The position numbers and the translations under genes are program-made. From DASQDN01 sp963825845 (lineage in GTDB: Bacteria > Acidobacteriota > Terriglobia > Bryobacterales > Bryobacteraceae): 64,000 bases of DNA. Under the pieces are notes generated by a model. It made no database searches. It was not told where the DNA came from and saw only the letters and a list, made by a program, of their open reading frames with translations. Shown here piece by piece: positions 36,702 to 46,389 of this stretch. Each line of letters starts with the position of its first letter. Position 1 is the stretch's first letter. The DNA lies in the NCBI GenBank assembly GCA_963825845.1, contig CAWGVL010000054.1, positions 89,182 to 153,181 on the forward strand, read 5' to 3'.

Positions 36702-38437
36702 AGGTCGCTGCAACTCTTTTGATGACCGCTTGCTGGTGTTATGCCCAATCGAGCAGCCACGATAATCCAGAGAAGATTCGGATTGAGAGGCATCTCGCCA
36801 CGCCGATGCGCGATGGCGTGAAGTTGTACGGAGATCTGTATCGTCCGGCGCGCGATGGTAAGTTTCCGGTTCTGGTGATTCGCACTCCGTACGGCGTCCA
36901 GCGCGACGGTGTGCATCAGAACATGATCCGGTTTGCGCAGCACGGGTACGCAGCGTTTGTACAGGATGTTCGAGGCCGGTACGAGTCAGAGGGCCAGTGG
37001 GACCCATTTCGAAACGAAGCCAATGACGGCCACGATACCGTCGAATGGGCGGCGAAACAGCCCTGGTCGAACGGCAAGGTCGGGTTGGAAGGTGGTTCGT
37101 ACCTGGGCCACGTCCAGTGGCGCGCGGCCACGCAGTCTCCGCCAAGCCTGGTGACGATGTTTCCGGCGGTCGCTTCGACGAACATTTACAAAAACTGGCT
37201 GGCTCAGGGCGGGGCATTCCGCCTGAGCTTCAATTACGGCTGGGGCGTGGTCCGAATGCCGAACCGAATCATGCTGCCGCAGTACTGGCACACGGAGAAG
37301 TATGCGCCCGAAGAGTTGAAGTACGAGACAATTCTGAGGCATTTACCGCTGAAGGATATCGATGTTCAGTCGGGCGGCCAGCCGGTACAGCATTTTCGCG
37401 ATTGGCTGAAGCATCAGTCGTATGACGAGTATTGGAAGTCGATCAGTGACGAGGAACATTTCGATAAGGTCAAGGTTCCGGTGCATACATCGGGCGGATG
37501 GTTCGACATTTTCTTGAATGGCACCATCAACGGCTTCACCGGGGTGCGGCGCAGCGGAGGTACGGAGAAAGCCCGGCGCGAATCGAAGATGATTATCGGC
37601 GCGTGGGGCCATGGTCCCAGCCAGAAGTTCGGCGATGTGGACTTCGGACCTGGCGCAAATCGAGACATGTTTGAACGGCAACTGCGTTGGTACGACCATT
37701 ATCTGAAGGGTGAAGACAACGGTATCGATCGAGAGCCGCCGATCGAAATCTTCTTCATGGGTGTCAACAAGTGGCAGCATGCTCAGGAATGGCCGCTGCC
37801 GGGTACGAAGTTTACGCCGTATTATCTCGGCGGCGGTCACGCGCTGTCGGATGCCAAGCCTTCGGGGGCGGGCTCTGATAACTACAAGTACGATCCGAAT
37901 AATCCCGTGCCTACGCTTGGCGGCAACAATTGCTGCGGAACTCCGACGCTTGCGGGTCCAAAGGACCAGCGGCCGATCGAGTCACGCAATGACGTGCTTG
38001 GGTACACCAGCGATGCATTACGGGCTCCCGTTGCGATTGCGGGACCGGTGCGGATGAAGCTGTTTGCTGCTACGGACGGGCGCGATACCGACTGGATGAT
38101 CAAGCTGGTTGATGTTTATCCTGACGGCTTTGCGATGAACGTGGCCGAGGGCATGTTGCGTGCTCGCTTCCGCACTGGTGTCGACAAGATGGAACTGCTG
38201 CAGCCGGGCCAAGTCTATGAATACGAGATCGAAATGGCGGGCACAGCCAACGTGTTCCAGCCGGGGCACCGGATTCGTGTCGATATCACGAGCAGCAATT
38301 TTCCGCAGTTTGACCGGAATCCGAATACCGGTGATGATCTAGGGGCGTCGAGTAAGATTCGTGTGGCGGCGCAGACCGTGCATCATGGCGCGGCGAAGGC
38401 GTCTCACATTGTGCTGCCGGTAGTGCCGGTTCCGTAA
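36698..38437 (+). CDS. CocE/NonD family hydrolase (S15 peptidase-like)
   Basis: ATG at 36698 overlaps the preceding stop. Leader MKVAATLLMTACWCYAQSSS. The alpha/beta-hydrolase part has LATPMRDGVKLYGDLYRP, then VQDVRGRYESEGQWDP and GLEGGSYLGHVQW with the nucleophile Ser at residue 134. The cap region runs ~170-300, GGWFDIFLNGTI carries the likely Asp, and IGAWGHGPS supplies the His. The C-terminal jelly-roll domain includes TSDALRAPVAIAGPVRMKLF. Length 579 fits the CocE / X-Pro dipeptidyl-peptidase family. It ends the plus-strand operon and probably cleaves an ester or amide bond of the imported or periplasmic substrate. Confidence 0.9.
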   Translation: MKVAATLLMTACWCYAQSSSHDNPEKIRIERHLATPMRDGVKLYGDLYRPARDGKFPVLVIRTPYGVQRDGVHQNMIRFAQHGYAAFVQDVRGRYESEGQWDPFRNEANDGHDTVEWAAKQPWSNGKVGLEGGSYLGHVQWRAATQSPPSLVTMFPAVASTNIYKNWLAQGGAFRLSFNYGWGVVRMPNRIMLPQYWHTEKYAPEELKYETILRHLPLKDIDVQSGGQPVQHFRDWLKHQSYDEYWKSISDEEHFDKVKVPVHTSGGWFDIFLNGTINGFTGVRRSGGTEKARRESKMIIGAWGHGPSQKFGDVDFGPGANRDMFERQLRWYDHYLKGEDNGIDREPPIEIFFMGVNKWQHAQEWPLPGTKFTPYYLGGGHALSDAKPSGAGSDNYKYDPNNPVPTLGGNNCCGTPTLAGPKDQRPIESRNDVLGYTSDALRAPVAIAGPVRMKLFAATDGRDTDWMIKLVDVYPDGFAMNVAEGMLRARFRTGVDKMELLQPGQVYEYEIEMAGTANVFQPGHRIRVDITSSNFPQFDRNPNTGDDLGASSKIRVAAQTVHHGAAKASHIVLPVVPVP

Positions 38438-38744
38438 GGCTGTCTTCTTCCGCTGGACTCGCTGGGCTCGCAAAGACCGCCACGAGTTCGCTGCGATCTG
38501 ATCCACGAGGATTCGCTCGCCTTCGTTGGCGGGCTTGTGCGTTTCGGAAGTCTTCGGCCGGCATTGCGATCTGAAAGATGAAAACATGGAGTTGTCGCCG
38601 GCGAATCGTTGACCGGATGCGGGTCGCTAAACCGTTCATGTTTTCACACGCAGACGGAACTCCTACCGCCTGACACATTGATGAGTAGGCTGCGCCCCAG
38701 GGCCCTTTTGATATAGACTATCGATATCGGAGATCTATACCGAT
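38438..38744. other. Intergenic region, CocE end to PadR start
   Basis: About 300 bases without a gene. The end of the segment (38709-38746) carries the AT-rich promoter/operator of padR; the rest shows nothing recognisable. Confidence 0.45.
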
Positions 38745-38746
38745 AT
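38724..38746 (+). promoter_or_regulatory. Inverted repeat operator candidate for the PadR-type regulator
   Basis: ATATCGG (38724-38730) and CCGATAT (38740-38746) are perfect 7-bp arms separated by 9 bases, in an otherwise AT-rich patch (atatagactatcgatat). The right arm covers the first two bases of the regulator's ATG, so bound protein could block transcription and initiation. PadR proteins commonly autoregulate through such dyads. Confidence 0.55.
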
Positions 38747-39077
38747 GCCTGTGTCCAATGTCGAGCTCCTTAAAGGTACTCTCGACCTGCTGATCCTCCG
38801 CACTCTGGAGCTGAGCCCGATGCACGGTTCGGCGATTGCGGAACGTATCGCTCAGGTCACGCAAGGAACCTTCCAAGTAAGGGCCGGCTCGCTTTTCCCG
38901 GCCCTTCATCGGCTGGAACAGGAGGGGTGGATCGAGGGGGAATGGGGCGAATCGGCGGAGGGACGCCGGGTCCGGTCATATACTCTCACGCGCGATGGCC
39001 GACGACAGTTAGCGGTCGAGAAGAAGACATGGACGCGGATCGTACATGCGATGAACGCGCTATTGGAGTCTGCCTGA
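38745..39077 (+). CDS. PadR-family transcriptional regulator
   Basis: The 110-residue product starts MPVSNVELLKGTLDLLILRT, the typical PadR N-terminal helix. The winged helix runs to GSLFPALHRLEQEGWIEGEW and the wing is RRVRSYTLTRDGRRQLAVE, followed by the dimerisation helix. Acidobacterial ADOP transporters are usually preceded by exactly this regulator, and here the permease GTG begins 2 bases after its stop. A dyad overlaps its own start codon. It is repeated as a partial inverted copy at the right edge of the window. Confidence 0.92.
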   Translation: MPVSNVELLKGTLDLLILRTLELSPMHGSAIAERIAQVTQGTFQVRAGSLFPALHRLEQEGWIEGEWGESAEGRRVRSYTLTRDGRRQLAVEKKTWTRIVHAMNALLESA

Positions 39078-39078
39078 G

Positions 39079-41715
39079 GTGCGCGTGACCAAGAAGATCA
39101 AGAGGCTCTTGGAAAACCTTCTCCGCAGACATCGGAACGAAGAGGCGCTCGAGGACGAACTACGCGCCTATATAGAAGAACTGACGGATCGCAAAGTCCT
39201 TCAAGGCATGGCCCGCGATGAAGCACACCGGCAGGCGCTTGTAGAAGCCGGCGGCATCGAACAAATCAAAGAGGAAGTTCGAGAGGTGCGGCTTGGATAC
39301 GGAATCGAGACTACACTGCAGGATGTCCGATATGGTTGTCGCTCGCTGCTGAGCGCGCCGGGGTTTTCGCTCGTGTTGATTATTACGCTGGCAATGGGCA
39401 TCGGTCTCACACTTTCGATGATCAGCGTCATGCGTGCGGTGCTTTGGCGTCCGCTTCCATATCCCGACCCAAATCGAATTGTCGTCATTCGGGTAGATGC
39501 CCGAAATACGCCGAACACGGGCGCCACGATGGGAGAAGTGAGCGATCTGAGACACTACAGTGGCTCACTCGAACAGGTTGCCATAATCTCGTCGGCCGAC
39601 GCCAGCCTCGAATACGCGGGCGGAATGGAGCATGTTGCGGCGGCGGAGGTTTCTGACGATTTTCTTCCGCTACTCGGTGTACGCCCGGCGCTCGGGCGGC
39701 CGCTCGATTCCCAGGTCGATGCGAGCCCGCAGCAAGCACTCGCCGTTCTGATCAGCGACGAACTGTGGCGCCGGCGGTTTTCTGCCGACCCGGGTATTAT
39801 CGGGCGGGGCGTGCGGATCAATAATTGCAACATGCAGATCGCCGGCGTGCTGCCTTCCGGCTTTCGTCTCTTCGTTCCGCCCTATCTGAATGCTTCGGAG
39901 CAGATCGACGTCTGGTTCCCGTATCGCATCGACACAGCTCTCCCATATCGCGGTATTCGCGTCGCCGCTCGCCTGCGCCCGGGAGTTACTCTCGACCAAG
40001 CTAATGCCGAGTTACAAATGTTCGAAGCGCAATTCGAGCGTAAGTATCCCGAGGCGTATGCGGGCGCCAAAGGACGTTTCACTGCGCGTCCATTGCATGA
40101 TGAGATGACCCGTGAAACTCGACCGGCTCTGCTGGTTCTGTCCGGCGCAGTAGGGTTTGTGCTTGTGATTGCGTGCGTCAATGTAGCAAATCTCATGTTG
40201 GCGCGAGGGTCCGCACGACAGCGCGAGTTGGAGATCCGTAGAGCGCTGGGCGCGGGGACAGTCCGCATCGTTCGGCAACTTCTGACAGAGAGCCTTGTGC
40301 TTGGCGCGATCTCGGCGGCGCTGGGGCTGTTCTGGGCACGGTTCGCACTCGCCACAATTGAAATCTTTGGCGCCTCTCACATTCCCTTGCACTCCCGAAT
40401 TAGCATCGATGCGCCGGTGCTGGTCTGTGCACTGGCGCTTGCGTTCATGACAACACTGCTGTTTGGATTCCTGCCCGCGTGGCGACTGGCTGCGGGTAAG
40501 GACGGGCACCCACTGCGCGCAGGCCGTACGGAAACTGCAGGATCGGGCGCGCGAAGGTTACAACAGAGCCTGGTGGCGGCAGAAGTAGCGTTGTCAATTG
40601 TTCCGCTGGTGGGTGGAGGCCTGATGCTCAGGACGTTCCTGAACCTGCTGCATTCGCCTCTTGGGTTTCATTCGGCAAGTGTTATGACTGCAAAGGTACC
40701 GGTGGACATGAAAAGACACCCGCATCTGGAGCAGCAATGGCCGATTCTGCAGCACGTGTTTGATCGGGTACGCGTCGTCCCCGGAGTACAGTCCGTGAGC
40801 GCGGCGTGGCCGTTGCCGCTGTCGCCGGATCAGCAGACTCGTCGCGTGGGACGGGCCGACGACGTTGACGCGCTGCCTCTCCTCGCGACCCAACAGTTCG
40901 CTGCTCCCGGATATCTGAATCTCATGGGTACCCCACTCCGGGAAGGCCGCGACTTCACTGCTGACGATGTTACGGCGCAGCGCAACGTGGCAATAATTGA
41001 TGAAATGCTCGCAAAACGGCTGTGGCCGATGGGAGCGATTGGAAAGCGTTTGGCCATTTTTCGGACCAGCCGGACGGATGAACTCGAGATAGTAGGGGTG
41101 ACAGCGGCTGTGCGCATGACTCGGATACGCGCGGAGAACATGCCGCACTTCATGATCCCGTATGGCACGTATCCGCCCTACATGTCGCTCGTCGTCAGGA
41201 CGACAGACGCGCCAGACAGTATGGCGCTCGGGATCAAAGCGGCCATTGATAGTACGGAAGTGGGGCGTGCAGCCTTCGATATACACCCAATGAATCGCTA
41301 CGTGTCGGATTCGATCGGCGACACACGTTTCACCTTCTTCGTGCTGTCTACGTTTGCTGCCGCATCCGTGCTGTTAACAGCGGTGGGTCTGTATGGAACG
41401 TTGGCGTACCTGACAATGCGGAGGACGCGGGAGTTTGGGGTCCGGCTGGCGCTGGGCTCCACCGTGGGGGCAATTGTCGTGATTGTCGTCCGACAGGCTG
41501 TATTCCTGGCAGCAATCGGCGCGGCGATGGGCTTGATAGGAGCAGCAGCCGTCACGAGGGCGATGCGCGAGTTGCTGTATGGTGTGCAGCCTTTGGACAG
41601 CATGACATTGGCGGCGGTTGTCACGATTGTGGGAATCGTAGCGGTGGGCGCCGCAAGTTTTCCCGCGTGGCGTGCGGCTCACGTCGATCCACAATTGTTG
41701 CTGCGAAGCGAGTAG
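39079..41715 (+). CDS. ADOP/MacB-like ABC transporter permease (with PadR)
   Basis: GTG at 39079 gives an 878-residue protein. The N-terminal ~80 residues are the helical ADOP extension (EEALEDELRAYIEELTDRKV). They are followed by helix 1 (FSLVLIITLAMGIGLTLSMI), a periplasmic MacB core with IIGRGVRINNCNMQIAGVLP, an FtsX unit (RQRELEIRRALGAGTVRIVR), a second core (TAQRNVAIIDEMLAKRLWP) and the terminal FtsX unit (RRTREFGVRLALGSTVGAIV) ending VDPQLLLRSE. It is co-transcribed with padR. No ATPase gene is adjacent. The frame is intact here and broken in the inverted copy. Confidence 0.92.
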   Translation: MRVTKKIKRLLENLLRRHRNEEALEDELRAYIEELTDRKVLQGMARDEAHRQALVEAGGIEQIKEEVREVRLGYGIETTLQDVRYGCRSLLSAPGFSLVLIITLAMGIGLTLSMISVMRAVLWRPLPYPDPNRIVVIRVDARNTPNTGATMGEVSDLRHYSGSLEQVAIISSADASLEYAGGMEHVAAAEVSDDFLPLLGVRPALGRPLDSQVDASPQQALAVLISDELWRRRFSADPGIIGRGVRINNCNMQIAGVLPSGFRLFVPPYLNASEQIDVWFPYRIDTALPYRGIRVAARLRPGVTLDQANAELQMFEAQFERKYPEAYAGAKGRFTARPLHDEMTRETRPALLVLSGAVGFVLVIACVNVANLMLARGSARQRELEIRRALGAGTVRIVRQLLTESLVLGAISAALGLFWARFALATIEIFGASHIPLHSRISIDAPVLVCALALAFMTTLLFGFLPAWRLAAGKDGHPLRAGRTETAGSGARRLQQSLVAAEVALSIVPLVGGGLMLRTFLNLLHSPLGFHSASVMTAKVPVDMKRHPHLEQQWPILQHVFDRVRVVPGVQSVSAAWPLPLSPDQQTRRVGRADDVDALPLLATQQFAAPGYLNLMGTPLREGRDFTADDVTAQRNVAIIDEMLAKRLWPMGAIGKRLAIFRTSRTDELEIVGVTAAVRMTRIRAENMPHFMIPYGTYPPYMSLVVRTTDAPDSMALGIKAAIDSTEVGRAAFDIHPMNRYVSDSIGDTRFTFFVLSTFAAASVLLTAVGLYGTLAYLTMRRTREFGVRLALGSTVGAIVVIVVRQAVFLAAIGAAMGLIGAAAVTRAMRELLYGVQPLDSMTLAAVVTIVGIVAVGAASFPAWRAAHVDPQLLLRSE

Positions 41716-41949
41716 GGGGCCGGCAATCCGTTCAGTGATCACGACCTCGTTGACCGGGGTGATGCAGCCGTACCCGCGCTTGCCACACGTTGTGCTGCCG
41801 GAATGTGTGCTGCTCCGCAGCTCACCGTCGAGGTCGCGCTGCAGTCTTCGTCAAAATCGTCCCAGCGCCCACAACCGGCTATCTCGAGTCCGAAATGTTC
41901 ATCCTGCAGATTCGGTGTCAGCGCGAGGTCATTGTGTAAACTGAGCCGA

Positions 41950-43417
41950 GTGCCCTCTGCGAACCGTTTTCTTGGCGTTGTTCTCTTCCTACTGCTCCCG
42001 GTCGATGCCGCCGTCGCGGCGGATCTCCTTCGCTACACGATCCGTTACGATCCGTTCGAAGTGGAGCTGACACTTCCTGATGGAGGCAAGCAGAAGAAGA
42101 GCGCTGCCGCGGCAGGCGAGCTACTTTTATCACCGGGTGAATATGCGTTGGCCGACGCCCGAGGGACCCGCTGACAAAGCCGTACGATGCGAGTTCCGGT
42201 GGGTTGGCTTTCCAGCAGACTGGCGGCTCGTGAGCAGTTGGAGTGTTGACCGCCGGGAGGAGGTGGTTGACACGACACTTCGCGGATTGCGAAAGGCAGT
42301 CTTCGCTGGAGGCGACTTCCGAACCGCAACGTCAAAGGGCGGGCTCGTGCTGGTGACCCGGGGAACGTGGCCGTTTTCCGATACCTCTCTCCTAGATCTC
42401 ATGGACCGCGTCGCAGCGTCCCACACAGCAGTGTGGCGGGACCGCGGCGTGGCAGGCCACAAAATCTTGTTAGTGCCGACCAGTCGGAGTTGGGAAGGGG
42501 AGGGGCGAACGCAGGCACTCATCATGGAAGGAAATCCCGACACGTACGATCCGCCATTCTTGCAGAGGCTTCTTTCACACGAACTGTTTCACGAATGGAA
42601 CCCTCGCCGCTTAAACTACCCAGACGACGAGGAGCTGTACTGGTTCACAGAGGGGTTCACCGACTACTACACAGTCGCTGGTCTGTGGCACTCGGGAGTC
42701 TGGACTTTCGATGACGTGATTGCTGACTTTAACAAGGTCGCTCGCCACTACTATGTCTCGCCGGCCCGCAACTTTACTGCCCGCCAGATGGTGGCGCTTC
42801 GTCAGAGCAACATTTCAGCCAACCAATTGCCGTATCGACAAGGCTACCTGCTCGCCGCTAGTTGGAACCGGCGCGGGAAAGGTCTGGATTCAGCCATGCG
42901 GAGCCTGCTTGGGAGCAATCGGGAACCTCTCTCAAATGCCCGCATTGCAAAGGCCGTACGCTCAATCGGGATCAAGGAGGCGGCGGGGGAGATTCAGCGG
43001 TTCGTTGTTGAGGGGAAGACGATCGAGTTGCCGGGGGACATCTGGGGTACGTGTGCGGCCGAATTCAAAGCACCATTTCGCGCGTTCGACATGGGCTTCG
43101 ACTGGACTCAATCGGAACGGACCAAGATCATCAAGGGTACGAAGCCGGACAGCAATGCCTGGCGCGCCGGTGTTCGGGATGGGCAGAAGTGGACGCCCAT
43201 CGATGTTGGAGTGGGTGATCCGACGTACCTGGCCGAGATTGAGATTGAGGACGAACAGGGGACGCGACGGGTCAAATTTTATCCAGCATCGGTAGACGCC
43301 GTGATGGCTCCGCAATACAAGGCCAGCCCTCCAGGGTGCAATCCAGTAACGCTGACTCCGCTTCCATATAAGCGAGAAAGCCGGGAAGCTTCGAACTGGA
43401 ACAACGCGCAGAAATAA
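41950..43417 (+). CDS. M61-like metallopeptidase (glycyl aminopeptidase family), one frameshift
   Basis: GTG at 41950 starts a signal peptide (NRFLGVVLFLLLPVDAAVAAD) and a small beta domain. The frame breaks at about 42167 because of an extra C in 'gaccc'; the inverted copy has 'gacc' there and stays in frame, giving YALADARGTADKAVRCEFRW. The zinc motif HELFHEWNP lies at about residue 215, with the downstream Glu in LYWFTEGFTDYYTV, the M61 pattern (HExxHxWxP ... E..T.YY). The C-terminal half holds a helical domain and a degenerate PDZ-like end (PDSNAWRAGVRDGQ). A secreted aminopeptidase is likely. Length ~488 residues. Confidence 0.83.
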
Positions 43418-43521
43418 AGCAGGGCTGACTCGCGATGTCCGGCGAGTTCACCGCACACGCCTGTAAAATTCGGGACTCGAGCTTGGAGGTGGCCGATCCT
43501 ATGTCTACGTTTCGACGGCCT

Positions 43522-45024
43522 CTACGCTGCAGTATACGATGCGGGCGATACATGGCTGTTGCGCTTTCTTCCCTCAGCGGCGCGGTAGATCTCGCGGCGT
43601 TTCCATCGAAGCTGAAGGACCACAGCGCGAACGAAGATCCACCATTTCAGGAAACCCAGGAGTGAGAGCTTGCCGCATTTGCCGGTCCGGAATCTCCGCC
43701 ATGACCAGATGCGGAAGATCAGGCGGTCGTAGTGATCGTTAAATTCGCGCAAGCTCATTCGCGCAGGCTCGATGACCATGTACATGAAGGTATAGAAGTC
43801 GAGCTTTTCCGTGATGATCCTGCCCTCCATCTTGTACTTCATATAGTCTGCCGTTCCGGGGAGAGGAGTGAGTGGAATCGCGACAGGATACTCGAACTCG
43901 TTCTCCTCGATGAACGCGTAGACGTCATCGAAATCCTGAGAAGTCATGTCCGGCGAGATCAGCAGGTGCGGGATCGCAAAGATTCCGATATCGCGCAGGA
44001 TCTTCAAAGACAGGACATTCTGTTCGTGGTCGGTCTTTTTGTTGAGCTCCTTCAGCTTGTCGGTTTGGACAGCCTCTACACCAATTACGAGATAGCGCAG
44101 GCCGATGTCGTACCACTTCTTCATCAGTTCAGGATGCTTGCAGATGTGATCCGCCCGGCAATAGCTGGATATTTCCTTCCGGATACCGGCTTCTTTGATA
44201 GCGTCCGCCAACTGCTCGGCGTATTTGGCGTCTGCGAACGTGTTGTCATCGCCGAGGTAGACATACGACTCCTCCATGCTCTTCAGGTCGGCGATGATTT
44301 CCGGTATCGGGCGCTTGCGATAGAGACCGAGATTGGCCGGCCAGATGACGCAGAAGCTACAGCGGAACGGGCAGCCTTGCGTGAGCAACGTGAAGCCGGT
44401 CCTGCCCTTGTGGCCCCACGGGCGGCCGGTATGGTGCGGAATATTTGTCCTGTAATGCTTCCGGTATCGCGCTGTGATCTGGCGGTCGGGCAAAGGATAG
44501 CTGTACACGCGCGGAGGGTTCGGATCTTCGACGACTTGACATTGTCCGCGACCGATACCCGTTTTGCATATTTGACGCCATATCCGCTCTCCGGGGCCAC
44601 GGACAATCAGGTCGATGTACTGGCGGTCGAAGAGTTCAGGAGTGACCGTAGCCTGTCCGCCGCCGATGACAACCGACGAATCGGGCCAAAGGCGTTTGCA
44701 TTCGCGGACCCACTTGTTCACGATCGGAACTTCCGGGAAGCCGTGTGTGGTGAGGCCGATGATGTCTGGAACGAAGCCGCGTTTTGCAAGACGTTCGCAT
44801 CCGCGCGGGTCGACGCGCAGGTCGACTAACTCCACTTCACATCCTTCCTCTTTGGCGATTGCCGAGAAGATCTCCATTACGAGCGGCTCGTATACACCGA
44901 AGAAGACTACATTGTTGAGGGGCGGAAACAGGAGCAAAACGCGGCTTACTTTGCCATTGGCGCCTAGATCCAGGGTGTCGGGGGAAGTTACGACGTGGAA
45001 GTCTCGATGGGGGGAGGATTCCAT
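43522..45024 (-). CDS. B12-binding-domain radical SAM protein
   Basis: The intact 500-residue product has an N-terminal cobalamin-binding Rossmann domain (LLLFPPLNNVVFFGVYEP; LVDLRVDPRGCERLAKRG; VVIGGGQATVTPELF; no DxHxxG, as usual in this class). The radical SAM core starts at LLTQGCPFRCSFCVIWPANL with the CxxxCxxC cysteines 218, 222 and 225, followed by YLGDDNTFADAKYAEQLADA and a HLLISPDMTSQDFDDVYAFI strand. A hydrophobic, basic C-terminal helix (FLKWWIFVRAVVLQLRWKRR) may sit at the membrane. Relatives include HpnP-type hopanoid methylases and Bchl/Mg-anaerobic cyclase-like enzymes; the exact reaction is not readable. The gene follows serS in the same orientation. Confidence 0.88.
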   Translation of the reverse strand: MESSPHRDFHVVTSPDTLDLGANGKVSRVLLLFPPLNNVVFFGVYEPLVMEIFSAIAKEEGCEVELVDLRVDPRGCERLAKRGFVPDIIGLTTHGFPEVPIVNKWVRECKRLWPDSSVVIGGGQATVTPELFDRQYIDLIVRGPGERIWRQICKTGIGRGQCQVVEDPNPPRVYSYPLPDRQITARYRKHYRTNIPHHTGRPWGHKGRTGFTLLTQGCPFRCSFCVIWPANLGLYRKRPIPEIIADLKSMEESYVYLGDDNTFADAKYAEQLADAIKEAGIRKEISSYCRADHICKHPELMKKWYDIGLRYLVIGVEAVQTDKLKELNKKTDHEQNVLSLKILRDIGIFAIPHLLISPDMTSQDFDDVYAFIEENEFEYPVAIPLTPLPGTADYMKYKMEGRIITEKLDFYTFMYMVIEPARMSLREFNDHYDRLIFRIWSWRRFRTGKCGKLSLLGFLKWWIFVRAVVLQLRWKRREIYRAAEGRKRNSHVSPASYTAA

Positions 45025-45073
45025 ACCCGTACTATCGACCCGGTCCCGCGGGGGTATATAACCTATTCCTATT

Positions 45074-45100
45074 AGCGGACGAACCGGGATATCGTCCGCT
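45074..45100 (-). terminator. Hairpin after serS
   Basis: AGCGGACGA (45074-45082) pairs with TCGTCCGCT (45092-45100), a 9-bp stem with a 9-base loop, starting directly after the serS stop codon. No T-run follows. In the inverted arm the same stem persists (57699-57725) but the loop bases are different, which supports a functional structure. Confidence 0.6.
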
Positions 45101-45101
45101 G

Positions 45102-46382
45102 CTAGTTTAGTTTGCCTTGTTTGGTGATTACTTCGGAGTTCAGGTAGGGCTGCAGGGCTTCGGGGACTCGGATGCTGCCGTCTTTTTGCTGGTAATTTTC
45201 CAGAATGGCTACCCAGGTGCGACCCACGGCCAGGCCGCTGCCGTTCAGGGTGTGAACGTAGTCGGATTTTTTGCCGCTGCGGAAGCGGATTCCTGCGCGG
45301 CGGGCCTGGAAGGCTTCGAAGTTCGAGCAGGAGGAGATTTCTTTATATGCGTTCTGGCCGGGAAGCCAGACTTCGATGTCGTAGGTTTTTGCGGAGGAGA
45401 ATCCCATATCTCCCGTGCAGAGCACTACGGTTCGGTACGGGAGCTTCAGTTTTTTGAGGATGTTTTCGGCGTCCGCCGTTAACTTTTCCAGTTCGTCGAA
45501 GCTCTGGTCCGGTCGCGCGAATTTGACGAGTTCGACCTTCTGAAACTGGTGCTGGCGGATGATGCCTCGTACATCACGCCCGTAGGAACCGGCTTCACTG
45601 CGGAAGCAGGAACTGTAGGCGCACAACTTAATCGGAAGCCGGTCAGCGTCGATGGTCTCGTCCCGCAATAAGTTTGTTACCGGGACTTCCGCTGTCGGAA
45701 TCAGCCAGAGATCGGCGCCTTCGCACTTGAAAAGATCCTGCGCGAACTTCGGCAACTGACCTGTACCGTAGAGGCTCGTGGAATTGACGAGGAACGGGGT
45801 GAGGGTTTCGGTGTACCCGTGCTCAGCCGTGTGCGTGTCGAGCATGAAGTTCATGAGCGCCCGCTCGAGCCGGGCGCCCAGGCCGAAATAGACGGCGAAT
45901 CGCGCCCCGGTGATCTTTGCCGCGCGTTCGAAGTCGAGTATGTTCAGATCGGGGCCGAGGTCCCAGTGAGCCTTCGGTTCGAAATCAAAGGCTCGGGGCT
46001 CGCCGACCTTGCGCACTTCTACGTTGTCTTCCGCTCCCGCTCCTGTGGGCACCGACTCGTGGGGGACGTTCGGGATTCCGGCGAGTAAGTCGCGGAACTT
46101 GTCGTCCACCTGCTTTACGCCGTCATCCAGGGATGCGATTCGCTCACCGATCGCGCGAACCTCCGCCTGACGGGTGGAAGTATCTTGACCGTCTTTGCGG
46201 AGCTTCGCGATCTCCTGGCTGGCTGCGTTGCGCTCCGCCTTCAGTCCTTCCGCCTCCGTCAGCGCACTTCGGCGTTGGGTGTCAAGGGCTCGGAACTCGT
46301 CGAGATCGAGCTGGAAACCGCGGGATGCGAGCCGGGCCGCAACCGCATCCAAATTGGAACGGAAGAACTGTAGGTCGTGCAT
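45102..46382 (-). CDS. serS: Seryl-tRNA synthetase
   Basis: The complete 426-residue enzyme has the N-terminal tRNA-binding coiled-coil arm (residues ~25-105: SALTEAEGLKAERNAASQEI) and the class II core: motif 1 region RFAVYFGLGARLERALMNFM, the TAEVPVTNLLRDE serine-binding loop, motif 2 YSSCFRSEAGSYGRDVRGII, VWLPGQNAYKEISSCSNFEA, and motif 3 LNGSGLAVGRTWVAILENYQ. It charges tRNA-Ser with serine in the cytoplasm. ATG at 46382 lies 8 bases beyond the citrate synthase stop. As an essential single-copy gene, its broken inverted copy is a strong sign that the second arm is not a functional duplicate. Confidence 0.97.
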   Translation of the reverse strand: MHDLQFFRSNLDAVAARLASRGFQLDLDEFRALDTQRRSALTEAEGLKAERNAASQEIAKLRKDGQDTSTRQAEVRAIGERIASLDDGVKQVDDKFRDLLAGIPNVPHESVPTGAGAEDNVEVRKVGEPRAFDFEPKAHWDLGPDLNILDFERAAKITGARFAVYFGLGARLERALMNFMLDTHTAEHGYTETLTPFLVNSTSLYGTGQLPKFAQDLFKCEGADLWLIPTAEVPVTNLLRDETIDADRLPIKLCAYSSCFRSEAGSYGRDVRGIIRQHQFQKVELVKFARPDQSFDELEKLTADAENILKKLKLPYRTVVLCTGDMGFSSAKTYDIEVWLPGQNAYKEISSCSNFEAFQARRAGIRFRSGKKSDYVHTLNGSGLAVGRTWVAILENYQQKDGSIRVPEALQPYLNSEVITKQGKLN

Positions 46383-46389
46383 CTATGCG

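Noticed and set aside
35736..37217. Open frame of 493 codons on the minus strand
   Set aside because: Antisense to the 629-residue exported protein and the CocE gene, which have clear family motifs or leaders; composition is that of a shadow.
43732..44829. Open frame of 365 codons on the plus strand
   Set aside because: Antisense to the radical SAM gene with its CxxxCxxC motif.
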